This document shows, piece by piece, positions 1-5,216 of a stretch of DNA of 6,100 nt. The translations under genes and the position numbers were made by a program. Source of the DNA: a candidate division Zixibacteria bacterium DG_27 (GTDB lineage: Bacteria; Zixibacteria; MSB-5A5; DG-27); assembly GCA_001302725.1 (NCBI GenBank), contig LIZU01000085.1, forward strand, positions 1 to 6,100. The letters run 5' to 3'. The notes beneath the pieces are model-generated. The model was not told the origin of the DNA. It ran no database searches and saw nothing but the letters and a program-made list of their open reading frames with translations. Numbering within the stretch: position 1 is the stretch's first letter; every line of letters begins with the position of its first letter.

Positions 1-330
1 GACACAGGCTGCCACACCGACCTTCTCGTCAGAGACGTATCCGGTAGCATCGCCATGGATGAACTTGACTTGATCGGCGACACCAAGTTCTTCAGCGCGG
101 AGTTTCGCTTGCTCGGTAAACAACTGGCTCATGTCGATGCCGGTGCCGATGACTCCGTAATCGCGTGCCCAGGTGCACAGCATCTCCCCCGAACCGCTGC
201 CAAGGTCAAGCACTCGGGTCCCTGTTTCCAGACGCAGCGCTGCGCCGAGAGTGGCGAGCTTTTCTGGCGTGAACGGATTGTGTATGCGATGAGCACTTTC
301 CGCGATGTTGAAAATCCGTGGAATGTCCAT
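1..330 (-). CDS. Class I SAM-dependent methyltransferase, N-terminal part only (runs off the window)
   Basis: The minus strand is open for exactly 110 codons from an ATG at 328-330 to the window edge, so the C-terminal half is missing. The translation begins MDIPRIFNIAESAHRIHNPF. It carries the Rossmann glycine loop LDLGSGSGE (residues 41-49, motif I), an acidic residue at the end of the second strand in GTGIDMS (D66) and a motif III-like HGDATGY (D94). Together these define a class I S-adenosylmethionine methyltransferase of the Methyltransf_11/25 type; the substrate cannot be told from this part. The start is supported by AAGGAG at 341-346, ten bases upstream. GC is about 58% by hand count over 1-300, above most of the window, and the gene lies on the 3' side of a tRNA, so acquisition by transfer is possible. 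The fold is certain in my view; the substrate is unknown. Confidence 0.9.
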   Translation of the reverse strand, partial: MDIPRIFNIAESAHRIHNPFTPEKLATLGAALRLETGTRVLDLGSGSGEMLCTWARDYGVIGTGIDMSQLFTEQAKLRAEELGVADQVKFIHGDATGYVSDEKVGVAACV

Positions 331-340
331 TTCGGGAAAT

Positions 341-346
341 CTCCTT
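341..346 (-). promoter_or_regulatory. Shine-Dalgarno site of the methyltransferase gene
   Basis: The minus strand reads AAGGAG here, with ten bases before the ATG at 330. It is the clearest ribosome binding site in the window and fixes the start of the methyltransferase. The starts of the HEAT-repeat gene and the exonuclease gene lack anything as strong. Confidence 0.75.
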
Positions 347-361
347 ATCTGAATTTTTGTG

Positions 362-403
362 GACGTGTCATTTTGGGACACTCCGCTCGACAAACTCGGG
401 ACA
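362..403. repeat. Short repeat-like intergenic sequence with GGGACA direct repeats and a small hairpin
   Basis: GTGTC (365-369) and GACAC (377-381) form a 5-bp stem with a 7-base loop. GGGACA occurs twice, at 375-380 and 398-403. Between them lies CTCGACAAACTCGGGACA (386-403), which resembles from memory a dispersed intergenic repeat core, TTCGACAAGCTCAGGGACA, seen in many bacterial genomes. That resemblance is recalled and was not searched. It could also be the remains of a REP-type element or simply the leader of the methyltransferase gene. Confidence 0.35.
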
Positions 404-436
404 GTTTTTGCCGCTAGCTAACGCCAGCAAAAACTG
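402..436. repeat. 10-bp perfect inverted repeat at the 3' end of tRNA-Ser
   Basis: CAGTTTTTGC (402-411) and its exact reverse complement GCAAAAACTG (427-436) are separated by 15 bases. One arm covers two bases of the encoded CCA end of the tRNA. In the transcript the arms could form a 10-bp stem, and the loop can add a weak 4-bp helix. No run of T follows the stem on the minus strand, so it is not a standard intrinsic terminator. It may be a processing or termination structure for the tRNA transcript, or part of an attachment site. Confidence 0.5.
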
Positions 437-521
437 GCGGAGGGCGAGGGATTCGAACCCCCAATCCCTTACGGGAGGCGGATTTCAAGTCCGCTGCCTT
501 ACCAGTTAGGACTAGCCCTCC
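435..521 (-). tRNA. tRNA-Ser, anticodon UGA, with encoded CCA
   Basis: The minus strand folds as a class II tRNA. The acceptor stem GGAGGGC/GCCCTCC (515-521 with 439-445) is fully paired, followed by G73 (438) and CCA (435-437). The anticodon stem is GCGGA/TCCGC, and the 7-base loop CTTGAAA gives anticodon TGA (485-487). The T arm has the standard TTCGAAT loop and one G-T pair in its stem. The 15-base variable region contains a 4-bp stem, TCCC/GGGA, with a GTAA loop. The long variable arm, G73 and UGA anticodon all point to serine, decoding UCA and related codons. The gene follows a DUF362 gene but has its own promoter-like sequence. Confidence 0.97.
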
Positions 522-542
522 GGATACAGATACCAACAGGGA

Positions 543-570
543 AATATAGAGGCACCACCAATTTTATCAA
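543..570 (-). promoter_or_regulatory. Probable sigma-70-type promoter of tRNA-Ser
   Basis: On the minus strand TTGATA (565-570) and TATATT (543-548) are separated by 16 bases, close to the -35/-10 consensus. The -10 box ends 21 bases before the mature tRNA 5' end, which leaves room for a short leader of about 15 bases. It lies in the 72-base gap between the DUF362 stop codon and the tRNA, so the tRNA need not depend on upstream transcription. Confidence 0.6.
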
Positions 571-593
571 GGTAAATCTCCTATCATGAAGCC

Positions 594-1727
594 TTATGAT
601 CCAATCCTTCTCGCCAGCCAGCTTCTCTCCAAAAAGACTGCGCCCTCGGGGCAGAGCTCGTGACAACAGAGGCAATTGATACACTTCTTGTAGTCAAAGG
701 TGGGAATCTTCGAATCTGCCGAAATTGTATTCATCGGGCAATTTTCCACGCAGGTGTTACAATTGGTGCATAGCCCTTCATTGATAGCGGGACGAACCCA
801 GAAGTAGGGTTCTATAAGTCTTATCATGAATCTCGGCGTCAGTTTCCAGAACTTATTAGAGGGGGTTTTGAAATCTTTCGCCTTAGCCTCTGACAGCCGC
901 TCCCCAATTATCTCAATACGGCTCAAATCATCAGTCCCCAGTCCTCGCTCACTCGCGATCTTGGTTGTTGGAATCTGCCCCGGCTTGAATCCCATTATGC
1001 TCGCGGCCACGGCATCCATTGCCACCCCATCCGTTGAAGCCAACAGCAACCCCAGAGTCTTCGGTTTTCCGGAAGAAGGACCGTCTCCCTCCATGGACAG
1101 AATCGCATCCATCAGATAGAGCGTCGGTTTAACCACACTGAAAATGTCAACCAGCATAGCTGAAAAATCGTCCGCCTTTGGAAACTTCTTGTGATATTCC
1201 GCCTTACGCACCCCGGGGACGGCGCCGAAGTTGTTCTTTATCGCTCCGGTCATTAAGGTCAGAACGTGGGTTTTCAACTTTGGGAGACTGATCACAAGAT
1301 CGAAATCGAAAAGGGGTTTGGACAATCTATAAAGGTTACCGTTGGCCCACTTTTCGTAGACGCCGCTGGTCTCGAAGTTGACGAGTGTCGCTCCAACGGC
1401 GGCAGCGGCGTCGCTCATCTGGGTGTTATTCCAGACTCGGTTCACCCCCTGGGTGGCACCTCCGGGGGAATCGCCAATGAAAACTTCACATCCAAGTTCC
1501 TGAAGCTGTCGAGCGACGGCAATCACAATCATGGGATGAGTGGTTATCGCCCGCTCCGGTCCTTTGGCGGCTAAGAGATTTGGATTAAGCAGAACCCTCT
1601 GGCCGGGTTTGACGAATCTTCCCAGGCCCCCGAGATTGTCTAAGGATTTTTTCACCACCTCGTAGACATCGTCGAGACGGTAGTCTTTACATTTGAGGAT
1701 GGAGACCTGTGACTTGCTTGCCCGCAT
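594..1727 (-). CDS. DUF362 protein with C-terminal 2x[4Fe-4S] ferredoxin domain
   Basis: The protein has 377 residues and no signal peptide, so it is probably cytoplasmic. Residues 1-290 match the DUF362 family as I know it: a conserved asparagine segment (LLNPNLL, 46-52), FIGDSPGG (83-90), the block ISLPKLKTH (146-154) followed by GAIKNNFGAVPG (161-172), and ASTDGVAMDAVAA (230-242). Residues 320-330 (CTNCNTCVENC) and 349-359 (CINCLCCHELC) are two C-x2-C-x2-C-x3-C sets, each followed by P, which bind two [4Fe-4S] clusters. The second set has an extra cysteine, C354. This suggests electron transfer to an unknown reaction; DUF362 has no settled biochemical role. The ATG lies six bases after the stop of the exonuclease gene. 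The purine-rich AGGAAG before it overlaps that stop and is only two bases away, so translational coupling is likely. Confidence 0.93.
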   Translation of the reverse strand: MRASKSQVSILKCKDYRLDDVYEVVKKSLDNLGGLGRFVKPGQRVLLNPNLLAAKGPERAITTHPMIVIAVARQLQELGCEVFIGDSPGGATQGVNRVWNNTQMSDAAAAVGATLVNFETSGVYEKWANGNLYRLSKPLFDFDLVISLPKLKTHVLTLMTGAIKNNFGAVPGVRKAEYHKKFPKADDFSAMLVDIFSVVKPTLYLMDAILSMEGDGPSSGKPKTLGLLLASTDGVAMDAVAASIMGFKPGQIPTTKIASERGLGTDDLSRIEIIGERLSEAKAKDFKTPSNKFWKLTPRFMIRLIEPYFWVRPAINEGLCTNCNTCVENCPMNTISADSKIPTFDYKKCINCLCCHELCPEGAVFLERSWLARRIGS

Positions 1728-1733
1728 ATCTTC

Positions 1734-2990
1734 CTAAGCCTTCGTGGGCGAAATGCTCGACTGCTTGCGCTCGATCCTATTGAGTCGGTGCAGCAACTCC
1801 TCTCTGCGGATTCGCACGTATCGTGTCTCTAATTGTGAGGCCAGCTCATCCAGTGCTGATAGTGCCCTCAACGTCATCTGCTGAGCTCCGGATAAATCCC
1901 TAGCACGGTGTTCATACAGTTTCGCCAGCTCGACGTGAAAGCGTAGGGAGAAAGGCTCACCGGATTCCAGATAGCCACACCAGACCTCCTCCGCTCTGTC
2001 CCACTGGTGAAGTTTCTTGTAGCAGTCTCCAAGCAGGCAGTGATATTCCTCTTTGAACTCCGCTCGTAATTCTCCTCGAGGAATTTGCTCCAGAAGGGAG
2101 GCGGTCTTCTCGTAGTCTCTTACTCTGTAGTAATGCCGGCCGAGGCTCAGCAAATCCAGAGGATGATACAAGAAGTGGGGACGGTCTTCTCTGACAAGAT
2201 CGCAGGCAGTTGCAGTCAGAGCTACAAGGGAGATCAGATCGTCACAGTTATGGCTAAACACCGGCACCAGTATTTCCGGATTGCCATCCCGCAGGTATTC
2301 GAAGTAGATCTGAGGAATCAGGTGGGAGGGAATGTCCTCCGTTCTTTGGAAACTTAGAACCGCCACCTCCAGATGGGTTAACGAGCAATCTCCGAATCGC
2401 CTCTTCCACAAACGCCTGGCAGGGAAAAGCAAATCCAAGTGGGGGATTCTGTCCAACGGCGATTTCAAGCGATTCAGAATGTAGCGAGCCGACAGGATGG
2501 AGGTGTCAAAGCATTTCCCGTTATACGTGACCAGATAGGATGAGCGTCTGAGTCTCTCTGAAAGGAGGTGGAGAAGATTTGACTCCTCGATGAAGTCCCG
2601 CATCAGGTATTGCTCCACATATAAGCTATCATTCTCCAGATAGGCGACTCCAATCAGAAACGCGAAAGTGCCAACACCGCCGGAGAGGCTGGAGGTCTCA
2701 ACGTCGAGGAAAGCTGCTCTCCTAAAATCAAATCCAGACAAGCTCTGGTCAAAGGTCAGAGTCTCGACCTCTTTCCCCGATAAGGTCAGAAGCTTTTGAA
2801 GCTGAAAGCTGCCGTGATGGTAATCGAGATCATATTCCCATCTAACTGAAAAGCAAGGACCGTAGGGAGTGGGTACTTCTCTGCCTGGGACACAATCGCT
2901 CAAGCGTCTCTCTGAAGGTCTTGGAACCTCCGCAGAGGTTCTCAGGCCCGGGTCTGGGTCGATTCTCTCTAATCTCTCCCTCAAGCCCAT
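1734..2990 (-). CDS. yprB: YprB/MrfB-like DEDD-family exonuclease with TPR-like C-terminal region
   Basis: The 418-residue protein has an RNase H-like exonuclease domain at about 85-265. Exo I is FLDVETSSLSGG (D96, E98). Exo II is LVTYNGKCFDTSIL (D162). A conserved HLDLLFPARRLW follows (184-195), then Exo III HNCDDLISL (H247, N248, D251). These acidic residues would bind two metal ions for 3'-5' nucleolytic cleavage. Residues 270-400 are helical with TPR-like character. Length, order and residue spacing match Bacillus subtilis YprB (MrfB), which acts with the helicase MrfA in mitomycin C damage repair; no helicase gene is in this window. The N-terminus GLRERLERI is typical of the family and supports the ATG at 2988-2990, although no good ribosome binding site precedes it. 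The next gene starts six bases downstream. The nuclease family is well supported; a role in repair is inferred. Confidence 0.92.
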   Translation of the reverse strand: MGLRERLERIDPDPGLRTSAEVPRPSERRLSDCVPGREVPTPYGPCFSVRWEYDLDYHHGSFQLQKLLTLSGKEVETLTFDQSLSGFDFRRAAFLDVETSSLSGGVGTFAFLIGVAYLENDSLYVEQYLMRDFIEESNLLHLLSERLRRSSYLVTYNGKCFDTSILSARYILNRLKSPLDRIPHLDLLFPARRLWKRRFGDCSLTHLEVAVLSFQRTEDIPSHLIPQIYFEYLRDGNPEILVPVFSHNCDDLISLVALTATACDLVREDRPHFLYHPLDLLSLGRHYYRVRDYEKTASLLEQIPRGELRAEFKEEYHCLLGDCYKKLHQWDRAEEVWCGYLESGEPFSLRFHVELAKLYEHRARDLSGAQQMTLRALSALDELASQLETRYVRIRREELLHRLNRIERKQSSISPTKA

Positions 2991-3033
2991 AACTAGTCTT
3001 GATGATAGAAGGCTAACGCCTCACATAAGGGTT

Positions 3034-3056
3034 GTAGCGGAAACCTTCAGGTTTCC
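3034..3056 (-). repeat. Palindromic repeat, copy A (between the HEAT-repeat and exonuclease genes)
   Basis: The minus strand reads GGAAACCTGAAGGTTTCC, a perfect 7-bp stem with a TGAA loop, followed by GCTAC. The element starts 15 bases after the stop of the HEAT-repeat gene and lies in the 81-base gap before the exonuclease gene. A second copy, 21 of 23 bases identical and in opposite orientation, is at 4097-4119. In the transcript it would form a stable small hairpin without a following U run, so it is more like a REP/BIME-type element than a terminator. Confidence 0.75.
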
Positions 3057-3071
3057 AGAATTCAGTTTTCA

Positions 3072-4061
3072 CTACTCCTTTTCTAGTTTCTCGATAGCAA
3101 TCTCGATTTTGGTCAAAGCAAAGGGATTCTCCTCACTCTGTTTCGCTTGTCTCAGTGAAGACAATGCCGAGATTTCACCGATCTGGCTCAAAGCTTCTGC
3201 CGCAAAGGCTCGACAAGCCCAGTCATCATCCACCTGCAGCATCTCCTGAAGCAATCCCACCGCTTTTTTCTCTTTGATTTCTCCTAAACCTTGTGTCACA
3301 AAACAGAGACGTAAACTCTCCTCCTCCGTCAGCCTCTCGCTGTGCTTCTTCTGTAACAGATTCTCCAGTTCCCGGAGGAGTTCTTCATTCGCCTCCGGAG
3401 AGAGGCTCCCCAGAGAGTTGACCGCTGTGTATCTCACGCTGAAATGTTCATCTCCCAGGGCAGTTACGAGCGGTTTGATCGCCTTTCTATCCCCGATCTT
3501 CCCCAGAGCAACGGAGGCAGACTTGCGAACTGTCTCGGTGCTGTCGGAGAGCATCTGAATGACCTCCTCGGTGGCAATAGTGTCTCCGATTTCACCAACG
3601 GCTTTAACCGCCTCAGAGCGCACCCTGAAATCCTCCTCGAAGAACAGGTTCAAAAGAGGTGGCGTCGCCCTCTCATCTTCGATCGGCCCCAAACAGCGAC
3701 AAGCCAAACGCACCACGTCGTGATTGTCAGAGGACAGTGCTTCAACCAACGCTCCGACCGCTGTCGGTCCTATTCTCTTGAATATGTCAACCAGGGTGTG
3801 CATCTCCCGGGCGCTTCTGGTGTCCAACTTCCCCACCAGGTAAGGGATGGACTGTTCCGACATCTCCGCCAACGCCTTCTTCGAAGGTTCAACCAGATCT
3901 CGATATTTGAGTTCCCCGGAGGAGGCTCTGATCCACAAGGAATCCAGAACCGCCTGTTGCTCTTGTCCTCCGAAAACTGGAGAGGATATGACTAGAAGAA
4001 CCAGGAAAAGAACTGCACTGTGGAGTGGTTTCCTAGAGTATTCGTTCCAAGTTTCCGTCAT
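3072..4061 (-). CDS. Secreted HEAT-repeat protein
   Basis: From the ATG at 4059-4061 the protein has 329 residues; a TTG at 4077-4079 would add six. I prefer the ATG because it gives a cleaner signal peptide (MTETWNEYSRKP, then a hydrophobic core SAVLFLVLLVISSPVFG) and has a weak GAAAG seven bases upstream, while the TTG has nothing. With no lipobox cysteine, a type I cleavage near VFG-GQ is likely, so export is expected. Counting from the TTG, about six HEAT-like helix pairs follow, roughly at 105-133, 138-166, 169-197, 200-228, 269-303 and 305-334, with the usual VRxxAxxALGxIGD pattern (for example VRKSASVALGKIGD). HEAT arrays bind other proteins and are not enzymes themselves. The upstream neighbour is also a secreted repeat protein, a possible partner. 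Palindromic repeat copies lie on both sides of this gene. Confidence 0.88.
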   Translation of the reverse strand: MTETWNEYSRKPLHSAVLFLVLLVISSPVFGGQEQQAVLDSLWIRASSGELKYRDLVEPSKKALAEMSEQSIPYLVGKLDTRSAREMHTLVDIFKRIGPTAVGALVEALSSDNHDVVRLACRCLGPIEDERATPPLLNLFFEEDFRVRSEAVKAVGEIGDTIATEEVIQMLSDSTETVRKSASVALGKIGDRKAIKPLVTALGDEHFSVRYTAVNSLGSLSPEANEELLRELENLLQKKHSERLTEEESLRLCFVTQGLGEIKEKKAVGLLQEMLQVDDDWACRAFAAEALSQIGEISALSSLRQAKQSEENPFALTKIEIAIEKLEKE

Positions 4062-4097
4062 CAGGTTTCTTTCAAACAAAGCTGGTTATGCCTGATG
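4059..4097 (-). promoter_or_regulatory. Possible hairpin covering the start codon of the HEAT-repeat gene
   Basis: On the minus strand CATCAGG (4091-4097) can pair perfectly with CCTGATG (4059-4065) across a 25-base loop. The ATG of the preferred start is inside the second arm, and the loop holds the TTG alternative and the weak GAAAG. Folding would hide the start codon. A 7-bp stem with a long loop is modest, and this could be chance or leftover repeat sequence. Confidence 0.3.
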
Positions 4098-4119
4098 GAA
4101 GCCTAAAGGTTTCCGCTAC
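4097..4119 (+). repeat. Palindromic repeat, copy B (upstream of the HEAT-repeat gene)
   Basis: The plus strand reads GGAAGCCTAAAGGTTTCC followed by GCTAC. It differs from copy A (3034-3056, opposite orientation) at two of 23 positions. One of these changes, in the stem, gives a G-U pair on the plus strand but an A-C mismatch on the sense strand of the genes. It occupies much of the 78-base gap between the two secreted-protein genes. Similarity to copy A stops just outside the 23 bases, as expected for a defined mobile or dispersed unit. Confidence 0.75.
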
Positions 4120-4139
4120 CTCGTCTCCGATGTAATGAG

Positions 4140-5216
4140 CTACTTGTCGATACCTATGCCCCATTTTGAATAGTTCCAGTAAGATCCGTCTTTGCCTTTA
4201 CCTCCCTCATAGTGATCCTCGCCCTCGAGATCCAAGAAAATACCGATAGAACCATAATCACGGCGAGGATTACCATAACCCTGAGTGTTCCGAGGAGACT
4301 TCACGTAGTAACCATCATTCCCCTTAAGGTCGAGCAACATCCCTAGACCGTTTGCGGAGCCTGCCGCCTGAGAGAGGTCATAGGCGCTGTAATTGTCATT
4401 TCCAGAGAGGTCACACAGCAGGCCAGTGGCTAAATCATGCCCACAACCCTGGGAGACTCCCTTAGAATAATAGATGTCGTCTCCATTTTCATCAAGTAGG
4501 ATTCCCACCGTCATATGGGTTCCCGCGCCTTGAGCATATTGAAACGAGAGATAGCGGTCGTTGCCGGACAAATCGACCAAGCCCCCGAAACCCCACCAGT
4601 AGGACGAACCCTGCCCGAAGATATCGGAGATGTAAGTGTCGTTGCCCGCGAAATCCGCCAACAGCCCGGCTCCACCCGAAATTAACGGCCTTATCCCGTA
4701 AGCGAAACCTTGAGACAGAGTCAGGTAGTGGTCGTGGTATCGCAATACATCTTTGTACTTGTTGCCGGTGAAGTAGGTGTCATGTCCGTCGCTGTCCACC
4801 AAGGCTCCGAAGCCGCCGACGAAGCCGAAACCTTGAGAGAAAAGAGCGCCGTTATAGTGGTCGTCTCCCTGGTCATCTCGAAGGATGCCAACTCCAAAAC
4901 AGCCGGCACCGATGCAAAAGGTGTCCCCGAAATAGGCGTCATTCCCCTTTCTGTCCCACAGGAGGCCGATTCCCAAAAGGCCTGCGCCTAAAGAGAAGTT
5001 CGAGCTTCGGTAAATGTCATCGCCCTCTTCATCGTAGATGAATTCGTATCCACAGATCCCCACCGGTTTTGGAATTAACTCCCTCGAATATCCGGTATAG
5101 ACGTAATTGCTATCCTTGTCAACTCTGTAGATGTCGTTACCACTTAAATCAATAATGATGGTGACGTTTCGGTCCCGTTTGAATCTCAGACTATAGCAGT
5201 CATCTCCCCCCATATC
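4140..5216 (-). repeat. Coding tandem repeat: twelve DxxGxDxY units, mostly 81 bp apart
   Basis: Within the large secreted protein, D-x-x-G-x-D-x-Y recurs with its first Asp at residues 295, 317, 356, 382, 408, 435, 482, 509, 536, 563, 590 and 623 (numbered from the TTG at 6096-6098). Spacings are 22, 39, 26, 26, 27, 47, 27, 27, 27, 27 and 33 residues. A second conserved patch, [SA]-Q-G-x-G, falls in the middle of most units, and G-x-L precedes the next Asp. At DNA level the units are clearly diverged: the same DLSGND is encoded with different codons in units 2, 8 and 10. They are therefore old and held by selection on the protein, not a recent expansion. Confidence 0.9.

Noticed and set aside
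55..417. Plus-strand open frame of 120 codons
   Set aside because: It lies opposite the methyltransferase, whose minus-strand frame has clear family motifs and a Shine-Dalgarno site.
318..509. Plus-strand open frame of 63 codons
   Set aside because: It reads through the complement of tRNA-Ser; the ARDSNPQSLTGGGF-type peptide is a well-known artefact of translating antisense tRNA.
583..600. Hairpin ATCAT...ATGAT after the DUF362 gene as a terminator
   Set aside because: The stem is only five weak base pairs, overlaps the stop codon and has no following T run.
3444..3995. Plus-strand open frame of 183 codons
   Set aside because: It lies opposite the HEAT-repeat gene, has no recognisable domain and no ribosome binding site, and is a shadow of the biased codon pattern of the repeats.
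4050..4070. Third copy of the palindromic repeat
   Set aside because: GTTTCC and CAGGTTTC are present but as direct pieces that do not form the palindrome, and they lie within the coding start of the HEAT-repeat gene; the match is too short to call.
4140..5216. Recent tandem duplication or CRISPR-like array
   Set aside because: The periodicity is in the protein; codons differ between units encoding the same residues and there are no identical DNA repeats or spacers.
4209..5216. Classical RTX toxin repeats
   Set aside because: The GGxGxDxUx nonapeptide and its nine-residue period are absent; the period here is 27 and the invariant residues are D-x-x-G-x-D-x-Y.
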